DNA of 64,000 nucleotides, taken from positions 58,189,840-58,253,839 of the forward strand of contig JAVMKO010000002.1 in assembly GCA_032164245.1 (NCBI GenBank), written 5' to 3'. Position 1 is the stretch's first letter, and the number at the start of each line of letters is the position of its first letter. This DNA is from Sternotherus odoratus (lineage: Eukaryota; Chordata; Testudines; Kinosternidae). Both the position numbers and the translations under genes were made by a program. Of this stretch, positions 1 to 40,600 are shown one piece after another. Below the pieces are notes generated by a model, which saw only the letters and a list, made by a program, of their open reading frames with translations, did no database searches and was not told the origin of the DNA.

Positions 1-1350
1 ATTCCTGCTGTTCAGATGTAAATAAATTAAACATATACCCTTCCTTCCAAAACTTGTTACAAATTATCAGTAAATTATCCCAAACACTAAGGCAGCAAAT
101 TATATTTTCTTTATCATTTTCAGTGCAAACCTACATGATGTGCTAATATGTTTTTAATTTCAGTCATCTTTAATCTACTTTTTCCAGTGACATGTTTCTC
201 CTTTTTCAACCATCTCAAAATATCCTGGAAAGCCAAACATTTTTGAGGAGAAAAACATTTTCCAATTATCATGAAGATGTTCCCCCCATCTAATACAAAT
301 AATTCATTGGAAAATATTCTGAAAGAACTGCAGATAAAGCTGTAGATATATATTTAAAAACAAACCATGGATAAGTTAGTTATCCATATTTCTCCTGAAT
401 TTTAAATTATGTCAAGATTTTTAATTAGTAGAGATCAAAATGACTACTCGAAGTATATTGTCAAGTGTCCACTAGCAAGTAGGTGAAGTAGATCTCTCTT
501 GTTAGTGAGGTTTTTGAAGAAATGGGAAGCTCTTGGCCATACTTCAGAAATTGCGGGAAGATCTTGAGTAGATAATAAAAATGCTGATAAATCACCAGTT
601 CAGGGTCTTAGTTTATTTTTAAGGCTATATTAGTAATTCTGACCATGAAGCAAAAATTTTAACAGTAAATAGGATGAGATTTCAAATTACATTTTACTTT
701 CACTTATTGCATTGTATCTGAATTTCAAATTTTGTACGCCAAACTTCTCATTCCCCCTGCCTTGTCTGAATGTAATATACCTTACATTTTTGTCCCATGT
801 ACTTATGAGGAGCCCTAAGATAAATAGTTCAGAGGATTGTATATTGTAATTTCTTGGTGTGACAAAAGACATAAATGGAAGATTAAGAATTCTCATAAAT
901 TGAAGAAAATATTCAAAAATAGTAGCAATAAGGATAAGAAGAGGTCAGCTGACTGGAGCATTGGTAAAAGCTCTCCATAGCAAGCAAACATTGCAGTTTT
1001 TGGCATCTACTTTATAGCTGTGAGACTAGCTACTTTTGCCTAAATTTGACACTGGATCAGAAATCACTTAGCTGAGAAGCAAAGACCCACAAAAAGACTG
1101 ACTAGTGTAGATTTCAGAGTAACGACATGCTAGGTTTTAAAGTTTGGCAAAGAACTTCCTGATTAAATCAAAGCAGAAATAATTTCCAAAACATAACAAA
1201 TGTTCCTTTGGATTCAGTGTATTTGTTCTGCTTGTTTTTACCAATCCTTACCTTCACAGTGACTGATTTTTAAACATCAGAATATATTGAGACATATGAA
1301 AGTGTTTCTCTTTAGAGGAAGAATTAACCTATTTCTATGTGCACTTTGAA
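1..1350. other. AT-rich intronic sequence (inferred TCEA1 intron)
   Basis: No exon, RNA gene or recognisable transposon was seen. It is called intronic only because the 5' TCEA1 exons must lie to the left. Confidence 0.5.
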
Positions 1351-1352
1351 TA

Positions 1353-1732
1353 CAGTAGAATCTCAGAGTTACGAATACCAGAGTTATGAACTGACCAGTC
1401 AACCACACCCCTCATTTGGAACCAGAAGCACGCAATCAGGCAGCAGCAGAGACAAAAAAAAGCAAATGCAGTACCAGTACTGTGTTAAATGTAAACTACT
1501 AAAAAAAGGGAAAATTAAAAAAAATTTTTTGACAAGGTAAGGCAACTGTTTGTTCTTGTTTCATTTAAATTAAGATGGTTAAAAGCAGCATTTTTATTCT
1601 GCATGGTAAAGTTTCAAGGCTGTATTAAGTCAATGTTCAGTTGTAAACTTTTGAAAGAACAACCACAACATTTTGTTCAGGGTTACGAACAACCTCCATT
1701 CCCAAGGTGTTCATAACTCTGAGGTTCTACTG
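1353..1732. mobile_element. Tigger/pogo-like non-autonomous DNA transposon
   Basis: Terminal inverted repeats begin CAGTAGAATCTCAGAGTTAC and end CTCTGAGGTTCTACTG, and the element is flanked by TA (1351-1352 and 1733-1734), the Tc1/mariner target duplication. The 67-residue frame at 1337-1540 is chance. No transposase is present. Confidence 0.85.
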
Positions 1733-1734
1733 TA

Positions 1735-2680
1735 AGTTCAATAAAAGATCATTCTTACTCCCATTAAAATGCTAGCTGTGTAGAATTCTGATATGTAACT
1801 GTACTGATATCAAGTGACACTAAAGTTTTGAAGAACTGGAAAATCGGTAGCAAGAGTTTGTGTTGGTAGTAATTAAAACTGAATCTTTTTTTCTGAGACC
1901 GAGAGATGTGACCACACTATATCGAGAACCCCTATTATTATTTATTGCACTCGTGTATCCTCTCGGGTCTATTCAAATCACTGCTATACATGAAAACATA
2001 CCATTGATCATTCACAGAACTAACTCAGTCACCGATTTCCTTGATTACCGCATAAATCTGTTTCTCAAGCATACCAGGGCAAATGTTGGTTCACTACTAT
2101 AAATTCCAACAGATTGTTAGAATTTAAAATTAATTGCATTGAAGCACACTGTAGAGTTGCACAACTGGGCCGAGAGGGTGGAAAAGTTAGGGACTTCATT
2201 TCGTTTTGTCATTCATTTTGACTAGAATACTGTATGTCAGGCTGCTGTACAAATCATTTCAATTATGCTGTTTGTCATGCTTGCAAAATGGGATGGATCA
2301 AAGATGACAACAGAGGCAGGCAGCTGTTAACTGTTCTGAGCTCTGAAACCTTTTGAGAGTTGTTTATAACTGAATTTTTGAACTTAACCTGTCAAGCAAA
2401 AAGATGTTGTGTATACTTCATAAGTTAAACATTTTTTGGAACTTTTAAGAATGAAGAGAGAATCTAAAAGAAATCAGATATGTTTCTGAACCTCAGAGGA
2501 TAATCAACATTTCTCTTGATGAGAGCCACATGAAGTGTGAAAACAAAGACTGGTTACAATATTTTTGTAGCTGGGTTAGTAGAGACTCAGGTGGTGGCTT
2601 CCGAGCATCTTCTGAAAGGAGACTTGGTGAGAGCTACAGGCAAGATCAGTCTTTACAAAGTGCAGATAATGCTTGGAAGA
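1735..2680. other. Unassigned intronic sequence
   Basis: AT-rich sequence. No gene or repeat could be supported. The 80-codon frame at 1860-2102 has no recognisable product. Confidence 0.4.
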
Positions 2681-2688
2681 CCCTAGAA

Positions 2689-3001
2689 CAGGAGTAGGCA
2701 ACCTATGGCACACGTGACAAAGGTGGCACACGAGCTGATTTTCAGTGGCATTTTCACTGCCCGGGTCCTAGTCACCGGTCTGGGGGGCTCTGCATTCATT
2801 TTAATTTAATTTTAAATGAAGCTGCTTAAACATTTTAAAAACCTTATTTACTTTAAATACAACAACAGTTTAGTTATATATTATAGACTTATAGAAAGAG
2901 ACCTTCTAAAAATGTTAAAATGTTACTGGCATGCAGAACCTTAAATTAGAGTGAATAAATGAAGACTCGACACACCACTTCTGAAAGGTTGATGACTCCT
3001 G
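2689..3001. mobile_element. hAT-type non-autonomous element
   Basis: Starts CAGGAGTAGGCAACCTATGG and ends GGTTGATGACTCCTG. Near-identical 8-bp direct repeats flank it (ccctagaa at 2681-2688, ccctataa at 3002-3009). The 8-bp duplication and CAG...CTG ends fit hAT. No transposase frame is present. Confidence 0.82.
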
Positions 3002-3009
3002 CCCTATAA

Positions 3010-3903
3010 GCTACACAGGCCAAGTGGATACAGTTCAGATTAACACAAAAACTGCATTACTGGAGGTCTTAAAAAAAAATAATCTTTCAGCCATGTGATG
3101 AGAGAGAAAATTCTTTGCAAGTAGCGACACTTGCTTGATGATATTTTATATCACGCAAGTTGGAGCATGTAGCAAATACCATTAAGTATTCTAACCTGCA
3201 AATGTCAAATTAGATTTCAGGATGTGTTCTATTTTCTTTGATCCAGACAATTTCCTTTAAGAATGTGTAAAATCTAAATATTCTACAATGCAGCTTGAAA
3301 TTTCGGGATTATATTTATTGAATCCTGAAGGTACCTATCTGGAAAACAATGCGGGAACTTTTAGAATACATTTATAAGGGCTTTGTTTAATTATTTACTG
3401 GGCTGGAGGTGTACATTATGGATAATTGTAAGAAACATTTTATTCCCCTTTATGAAACTAACAATGGGTGAGAAAAAGTTTTGAAATGAATGCAGAATAA
3501 AAGCTTAAATGTTTATGAACTAGCAGTTTTGGTTTTTTCTGAGTCTTTCTTCAAGGATGTAAACAGAAGAAGAATTGTAGTACTTGCCAAATCATACTTC
3601 AGAATGCTTTGGAAGAACTCAACTTTATATAAGACCCTTACTTTATGTAATGAATGGGACTAGATTAGGTAAAGGGCAACACTTATCAATTTTCTCCAGT
3701 AAATTTAGTTATGAACAAAACCAAATGAAAATTATATATCCTTGTGTTTGTAACTTTTTTACTATCGGCAATACTAGTGTGTGTATATATAGACATCAGA
3801 TAGAATAAACTTCTGAAAAGCTTTTGAATTCCTATAGAAAGTTTGACCTTTGGAGGGGAGGGTTGTTGTGACTCTTCCTCAAGTGAATAATTACATAACA
3901 AAT
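3010..3903. other. Unassigned intronic sequence
   Basis: AT-rich sequence with no gene or identifiable repeat. Short frames at 3584-3901 are on both strands and look like chance. Confidence 0.4.
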
Positions 3904-4600
3904 AGACAAGGTGGGTGAGGTAATATCTTTTCTTGGACCAATTTTTGTGGGTGAGAGCTGCAAGCTTTTGAGTTTAGAGTTCTTCGGGTCTGGGAAACTT
4001 ATTGTTTAGCATGAGTGGTTAACAAACATTTCAATTGACCATTCAAGTTGAAGTGACTGGCTAACACCCCTCCACTTATAGGGAGGAAAGGAAGAGGGGG
4101 AAACTGCTGAGGGGCTGGAGTTCTTAGTGGATTAGAGATTGTTGTAATAAGTCATAAATTCAGTGTTTCTATTCAGTTTGTGATTTTTATTGTCTAGTGA
4201 ATTTATGAATTTAAGATCACAGGCCTGTCTTTTAAAAGGATTGTGCAGGTGTTCATTTTATGAAAAAAACATTAACTGACAGTTGATAATGTTTTTGTTG
4301 TCTATCATTTTGTGTAAGTTCATTCAAGAGCGTAGTGGTTGTCTGATTTCACCCTCATAGTTACTATTGAGGCTTTTATTGCACTGGATAAGGTACACCA
4401 CACATTATGATAGGCAAATGCAGGACCCATGGATCTTGAAAGGAATGTTTGGGAGAGGGGTGTTGACCATTGTAGCAGTGGAGATCATTGTATCTGCAGG
4501 TTTTGCATCTATTCTGGCTGGGTCTGATGCTGAGTTGTTGATCTGTAGGAAGTTTGGAGAGGTGGTGGTTTTTTTTTTGTTTGTTGTTTTTTGTTTTTTG
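3904..4600 (-). mobile_element. Penelope-like retroelement fragment, left arm (antisense)
   Basis: On the minus strand this carries the remains of the C-terminal GIY-YIG endonuclease region typical of Penelope-like elements. The frame near 4440-4560 has MISTATMVNT, FKIHGSCICLS and a zinc-finger-like RCKTC, and is followed by the conserved non-coding tail running leftward to 3904. It is shifted and stop-broken. The plus-strand frame at 4367-4822 is its shadow. Attribution relies on family sequence I recall, not on a search. Confidence 0.7.
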
Positions 4601-5712
4601 AAGACCAGACTGGGAGAAAGTAGTGGGTATATATACCTTAATACACACACAATTGCCTTCATCAAACAAAGGCACTCCACAAGAGAAGTAGATTGCATCA
4701 TAGAATGGGCCACCCAGATACCCCAAGGGAACCTGCTTCAATACAGAAATAAAACCCCTCAGACTGCACACCTCTGGTTGTCACCTACCACCAAAACTGG
4801 CGCCCATACAGGGTATCATTAAACTACAACTTGTACTCAATGGGGATCCCATTTTGAAAGAAATTTTTCCCTAATCCCCTCTTCTGGCCTTAAAACAACC
4901 CCCAACTTCCTATACATGCTTCTCACAATAACAGGAACTATGTGAGTGAAACCAAACAACCACTACACTCTTGAATGAATTTACACAGGAAAATGATAAA
5001 AGACCTATCAGCTGTGAGTGATTGCTTTTCATAGTGATCGCTCTCAGACATCTGTCCTTATTTTCAAAGGAAACCAGCACAACACTTTCAAAAGACGAGC
5101 CTGAGAGCTTAAATTTATAAGTTTGCTAGATGCTAAAGATCACACTGGATTTATGGCTTATTACAACAATCTGTAAACCACTAACCACCCCAGCAGCTCT
5201 TCCCTTTCCTCCTATGACTGGAGAGTTGTTAATGAGCCACTTCAGCTTGAATGGTCCCTTGAAATATGTGTTAACTACTTATACTAAACAATCTGTTCAA
5301 ACCTTGTATTTAGCAGTGACAGGACAGGTCTACCCTTAAATTGCTGCATCAGTGCAGGTGCAGCTATGCTGCTTTAGCCCTTAAGTGAAGGTGCTCTTCA
5401 GCGCCATCAGCGTACTTAATCAACCTCCCCGAGAGGCAGTAGCTGTGTCAATGGGAGAAGCTCTCCTGTTGACATAGCACTGTCTGCAGTGAGGGTTAGA
5501 TGAGTATAAATATGTCGCTCAGGTATGTGGATTTTTCACCTTGCCCTGTAATGTAGATCTGGCCTTAATTTCCCAGTCCTGAAGAAGAGCTCTGTAATAT
5601 TGAAAGTTTTTCTCTCTCTCTCCAGCAGAAGTTGGTCCTATAAAAGATATCTCACTCACCATGTCTCTCTCATATCCTGGGACCAGCATGGTCACAACAA
5701 TACTGCATACAT
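4601..5712 (+). mobile_element. Penelope-like retroelement fragment, right arm (sense)
   Basis: It is the same family as the left arm but in the opposite orientation. The endonuclease remnant near 4925-4990 (AACTATGTGAGTGAAACC, with GAATTTACACAGG) is followed by the tail, ending with the GGGACCAGCATGGTCACAAC terminus near 5700. The region upstream of the YVGET-like motif is deleted, and a small DNA element interrupts the tail at about 5321-5566. No functional frame remains. Confidence 0.68.
5321..5566. mobile_element. Small TIR element inserted in the Penelope-like tail
   Basis: The ends match in inverted orientation (ACAGGTCTACC on the left, GTAGATCTGGCCTT on the right), and the tail sequence resumes on both sides. 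Boundaries are approximate. Confidence 0.6.
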
Positions 5713-5888
5713 GGCAAATAGGTAATCTGTTTTCCCCCCCCTGCATTCTTGAGTCCCTTTTCACACCTCACATTACATCTGCAAACTACCCTATGTAAAT
5801 TAAAACCTCTAATTAGAAAAAGAATCATTCACTAATACGGCCTGGATTTCCAGCGAGAAAACATATACTTTATATTCCTGCAGACAAT

Positions 5889-6060
5889 GGATGTCTACGC
5901 AGCAAAGAAACCTGCAGCTGAGCCATGCCAGCCGATTCAGGCTCACAGGGCTGGGGCGGCGGGGTTGTTTCACTGCTGTGTAGACTTCTGGCTTCAGATT
6001 GGAACCTGAGCTCTGGGACCTTCCAACACTGCAGATGTTTTCTTTGCTGTGTAGACTAAT
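5889..6060. repeat. Palindromic MITE-like repeat
   Basis: TGTCTACGCAGCAAAGAAA on the left is the near reverse complement of TTTCTTTGCTGTGTAGAC on the right. An internal copy of the same motif (ACTGCTGTGTAGAC) lies near 5970. No coding capacity. Confidence 0.6.
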
Positions 6061-6340
6061 GTAGCTACTGATATCTGCACCACAGAAAAAGGGAGGCAAT
6101 GTGTTCAATAAAAACCAGTCCTTTTACTCTTGTGTCAAAATACCTCTCCTGGTTTGTCTTTTTATAAAGAAGTCTTATAAACCATACCAGACATACTTTC
6201 CTGACTCTCAGACTTCATAATCTGGAGTTCCTTGCTCTCCTCCTCCTCTATGAAGCTCTTCTCTCATAGCTTCTCATTTCTCAGAGTGCCATTACAGTAT
6301 CTTTCTTCCTTGGATGTAAATTGCTGACAAATGGAATTTC

Positions 6341-6625
6341 GGGCTGGTCTCCACTAGGGGGGGAAATCGACTGTAGAAACGCAATTTCAACTACGTTAAT
6401 AACGTAGCTGAAATCGACGTCTCTACAGCCGACTTACCTCCCATCCTCACGGCGGTGGCGGTCGGCGGCGCGGTCCCCCGTCGACTCCAGCTTGCGCCTT
6501 TTCACGAGCTGGACTTCCGGAGTCGACGGGGGAGCCGCTGGTGGTCGATTTATCGCGTCTTAACGAGACGCGATAAATCGATCACCAAAAGATCGATCCC
6601 TGCCAGCTCAAGTGAAGACAAGCCC
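6341..6625. mobile_element. TIR element with TTC target duplication
   Basis: The ends are GGGCTGGTCTCCACTAG and CTCAAGTGAAGACAAGCCC (inverted), flanked by TTC at 6338-6340 and 6626-6628. Inside are two short perfect palindromes (AACTACGTTAATAACGTAG and the TCGCGTCTTAACGAGACGCGA region) and CpG-rich sequence. It is probably a non-autonomous element of the 3-bp-TSD class. Confidence 0.65.
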
Positions 6626-6819
6626 TTCTTGTCTATTGTCTGTTTCAAGATTATTTTGTTAGAGCTTGTGGGAATATTAAAATATGGAGGGCATTTTTTA
6701 AATTGTCAATCACCACTCTCATCTCCACCCACCTTCCTTATGTAAAGTGACTGTTAAGAAAGTTTTCCAGTCTGCTGCTGCTGTATCAGAGAATTATGTG
6801 CGAATCAGTAGCCTGTGAT

Positions 6820-7480
6820 ATTGTAGAACTATAGCATTAGAAGGAACCTTAAGGGTCGTCTAGTCTAGTCCCCGGCCAAGGAGCAGGATTTGTTGTGTCT
6901 AAACCATCCAAGACAGATGGCTATCCACGGGGCTGGTGCAAGGATATTTCACGCCCTAAGCAAAACTTCCACCTTAGGCGCCCACCCGCCCTCCCTTTCC
7001 AGAGTCCTGCAACAGCAACCCTCCCCTCCCACCCCCCTGCTGCCGTCAATGTCAGTTTCAGCCTGGAGAGGCTTTGCCTGCACTAGGAGAGGGAGTTTGA
7101 GAGCTCCAGGCTGAAACTGACATTGCCGGCCGGGTCGCCAGCGGCTGGGCAGAGCTCTGCCTGTGGCTCTCAGACTCCCTCTCCCAGCGCAGCAAAACCG
7201 TGGCGCTCCTGAGTGGTGCGGCTTTGCCTGCGTTGGGAGAGGGCGTCTGAGGGCCGCAGGTTTCAGCACACTGTAGGCAGCCCAGCCCAGAATGCTTTAA
7301 AAAATTGGGGGGCACTGCTTTTTGGCGCCCCCAAATCTTGGTGCCCTAGGTGACTGCCTAGTTCGCCTAATGGGTTGCACCGGCCCTAGCTATCCCACCT
7401 CTTCTTGAAAACCTGCAGTGAAGGAGCTTCCACAACTTCCCTGACAGTTTGTTCCATATCAGTATAACATGAGATTCATC
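6820..7480 (-). mobile_element. CR1 LINE 3' fragment (antisense), split by an hAT element
   Basis: Pieces 6820-6926 and 7388-7480 resemble the end of CR1 read on the minus strand (on + strand AGAAGGAACCTTAAGGG, then AAGGAGCTTCCACAACTTCC). The gap is the hAT insertion. Confidence 0.6.
6927..7387. mobile_element. hAT-like non-autonomous element
   Basis: The ends ACGGGGCTGGTGCAA and TTGCACCGGCCCT are inverted repeats. GGCTATCC (6919-6926) and AGCTATCC (7388-7395) form an imperfect 8-bp duplication. The interior is a long imperfect palindrome around GTCAGTTTCAGCCTGGAG, which produces spurious frames on both strands. Confidence 0.72.
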
Positions 7481-7564
7481 TAGTGAAACTGTAGGCCAGT
7501 TGGTGGAAAAAGATGACAACATTCTAATACAACGCAAAAATTCCTGGTGAAAATATTCATGCAA

Positions 7565-8240
7565 TTGACAGAGAATGTAAGAATGGATGAGGTATCTGCA
7601 TATATAGAATATTTCCTGTATTATGGATCGAATAAGTATTCTTTAGTTGCTATGGTAATTACTTATTTCTTCATATGTAAAAAAGGGAACGGGTCAGTTT
7701 ACCTTCTCTATGAAAAATGCAAATGTCTTAACTGTGTACTTGAATAATGACTAGTTCAACTTCTTATGGTTTTAGTTTTCTTGATACATAAATATATATT
7801 ATGGATTTTCTTTTATTTTAATCTTCATGACTTTTAAAATACCACTTCTATATTAAAGGAGCATCTATTGTATTTGGATAACTTTGTTTCCTTTTCTGTT
7901 GTCTTCATTCAGGGTGATGAATTTTAACTTTTTTTTTTTTTAAATTGATAGTCACTTAAACCTTTGATCCCCTAGTTTTTTGTTTGGTTTTATCTGTGTG
8001 GACTTAACTATAGAACTGTATGGTGCTTTTTTTTTGTTAAATAAGCACTGAATATGTGGTAGTTTCCTTCCGATCATCAGGGCAGAGTTTTCAAACTTAG
8101 ATGCCTCAATATGTGGCTTGATTTTTTACAGGTATTGAGCACACTCAAATTCCCATGGGAATTGTGGGTACTCAACCCTTATGGCAATAAATTACATTGC
8201 ATTTAACTTGTACTTAGCTGCTATTTCTGTCCTATAAGAG
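7565..8240. other. Intronic sequence with possible ancient SINE/LINE tail
   Basis: AT-rich. The stretch near 8090-8190 (AGCACACTCAAATTCCCATGG) resembles old CORE/L2-type tails, but only loosely. Nothing else was seen. Confidence 0.35.
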
Positions 8241-8273
8241 ACCATGCTTATTTCATGGTTTGTACATTTCCAG

Positions 8274-37484
<29,211 letters not shown>

Positions 37485-37576
37485 AAGAAACAACTGTCAA
37501 GACACCTGGACCAGGATGAAAGAGAATTTTGTAATTAGCTTTAAGAACTAGGCCAGGCATTTAGGTTCCTGCAAAC

Positions 37577-37618
<42 letters not shown>

Positions 37619-40600
37619 CAGCATACTTCCTTGGAGTTTAATCTTTGGTTTTTGACACAGCTTCCTTAAATGCTTTCCTATAGTTAATAGTCAGTAGGGC
37701 CCGGATGCTCAATTGTACGGTGTATGTTTAAAATATTTTTTCATTTTTATAAGTAAGTTGACATTAAACTTTTATCAATAAACTTTTGGTAACTGAATTG
37801 TTTTCTTAACTATGTGAACAATGTACTGTATATTTTTTTACAGTCTGAAACATACCCACCAGACACATTTTACCTCTCAACTGTGTTAAAAATGTATGAA
37901 TGAAATTTGTATTTGTTTCTTACTGGCATATTCCCACTAATTTTGTGGGGAGGAAGGACAGCTAACTTCATTTTAATTATACCAAATCTGCTGTGGTATC
38001 TAAATTGCAACTTGTTGGTTCTATCTGGTTTGTACATACCATTTATGAATTAATGCTTAAATTCAGATCATGAAGTTTGGAACTTTGTTAATGGATCTAT
38101 TGTCCTCTTCTGTTACAATGCTTGGATAAGTTTGCTTATGTAACCAGCATTGATCAGTCCAATTTATTGTACTCCCCTAAAGCCTGTATATTAGTACCAC
38201 TAGATTTTATTTCTGGAGAACTGACTTAAATAGTTTGTTTTAATTTGATCTAATTGGTTTGTTTTGCTTATGTGTTTGATACCAGAGTTTATTTTAGACT
38301 TTGTAAATGAGCAAAGACATTTTGTAGCAGGCTGTTTAAATGGCAGTCAGTAAACCAGTTGATAAGAAGATAAACTGGTTGGGGAAGTAATATTACTTTA
38401 CATCAATTCATATAAATGGCATTAGTTCCCATGAACTGCTAATGAGTTTTATTTTGATATGTAGAATCATTGATGCCAATGATCAAACCAGAGACCAGAA
38501 TAAATCATTAAAGTTATGGTCTTTCACCTCCAGGACGATAGAAAGATTTGTGTTATTAGAACCTGCTTTTTGACAGTGCACCTTTTAAAAACACTTTGCA
38601 AAAGCCGTTTAGCAAAGAGCCAGCATGGTTAGAGGACATAAGATTCTTACATTTTTGGCAACCTCTATATTTATATTTAAGTTCTGGGGTGTGAAAGGTC
38701 TGTCCAATCAGTGTGGGAGGAATTTGTGGGTAGTTGCAGTATGTAAATCCATTTAGTTTCTGGAAGATAACCTCTTTAACTGGAATGGGCAGACAGAATT
38801 TTTCTTTTGCTGATTTGCTCTGTAATGGTGGAGACATGGTTTCAAATGAGGAAGCTTTAAAACACTTAAGCTGTGAGACCCCCAAAAAAGAGTTTGTTAA
38901 ATACTTTACAAATCCTTCTATTTCCTGTTGAAAAAGAAAAATAGTCTGTTCTTTTGGATAAGAATTTAGCTTGTTATAGACACATCTGCTTTTAAAAATA
39001 GGAGGAAATTATTGAAATGTTTCAAAGGTTATTAATTTTATGGAAAGAATTTGGATTCTGCTTGCTTGATATTTCTGCTCTAATTTAGAAAGATACTTTT
39101 AAAATTAAACTGACTTGAAAAGTGAACAGAATAATCTACAATGAAAATTTAGCAGTACTGTTTTAATTATGTATCTTTGAAAATATCTTGAAATCTTTAA
39201 GTTGCCTTAGACAACAACAAAATTACTTTAATTATAGATGTCTAGTGTCCATGTGTCTATCCTTTGTTTTTAGGCACGTCTGAAAGGACAAGTCTAACAA
39301 ATTGTATTAAGCAAATGTAATCCTTGTGGCTTGGATGTCAGCTGGACTTTGACAGCAGTGGAAATCTCAGTTAGTTACAGAACAGGCACAACATCATGTG
39401 TACAAAGTTCCTCACATTCTGTCTATCCTCAACCTATCTCTACCCTTACAGGAAAGAATAGCCTCCCTTGATGAAAAGATACAATAATAATTCACTTTCC
39501 ATGCTTGCTCAGTTTTGTGAAACTTCCCACAGGAAATCCACAAATCACTAAAATCAGTATCACAATTCAGACTCTTGTGAGAACTGGAATGAGATATTCT
39601 TCATCTAAAGCCACAGCCAGTAGGAGGTAGTAATTTCTGGGAGCTACTTGTGCAAAACTCCCATTGAACACAATGGGACAAGTTAAGGGCCTTAGTCCCT
39701 ATTGGCCGAGACAGGTTGCTGAATTAAATTGAGTCATGCAGACCCCATAAAGTTATTGTAGTGTGTGTTAGTATAAAAAGTGTTCTCTTTAACTAGTTTG
39801 AGACTGATGCTTACTAATAGTTTAAAACTTGGCTATGCCTTTGGATGAAGAAATCAAACACAATTTCTCAGGGTGAATTTTATTAGTTTTTAAATTTAAT
39901 ATTAAGATGGCTATAATGGTCATTTTTTGTGTCTCAAGGTGCCCTCTCTTATTAGAAAGGATACCTGGATACATCATTCTACTTGAACAAATTTATATGT
40001 GATTTAAAATGTGTAACCTACAGACGTTTGCTATATTGTACTTCTTTATATTGTATTAATGAGTTTGGAATTTAAAGTTCAGTCTAAAGCACAATTGATG
40101 TGTTGGCTGAAGGGGTCCATGCAATTTTAATATTGCTTAGCAGGCTCATGAAAAGAACATTCTAACAGTATGAATGTTCTGTGGGAGTTATTGATATATA
40201 AAATGCAGACATTTAAAACCAGTGGAATAGAAGGTTAGTGCAGCTTAATGATGTCCTGCTGCTAGATAAATGCCAGCGCAAACCAACAATGTTTATTTTC
40301 AAGCCAGGATATATTGATCCTGTGATAATGGTTTTGACTTCATTTGTTCTATATAACTTTTGTAGATATAGATATACTTTGTCCTCATGTGTCTGTAAGA
40401 ATTATTGCCTACTATAACAATCTAATTCGTATGTCCTAATTCAATTGGACCAAATATTGGCCCTTGGAAAAGGTTAGTATATTTCACCAGAGATGAGTTT
40501 ATGAATAGTGAAACAAAATACAGGGAGTAAGTTGTCTTTTATGTGTGATTTAATTAATCTTATTTAATCATATAAAATTCATGAAGAAATGCTAACATTT

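Noticed and set aside
4367..4822. 151-codon plus-strand frame
   Set aside because: Lies antisense to the Penelope-like left arm and crosses into the right arm. It has no domain of its own.
1..8273. Search for the TCEA1 exon preceding 8274
   Set aside because: No sequence coding for the conserved N-terminal domain end (ending SWKKLL) was found, so it must lie upstream of the window.
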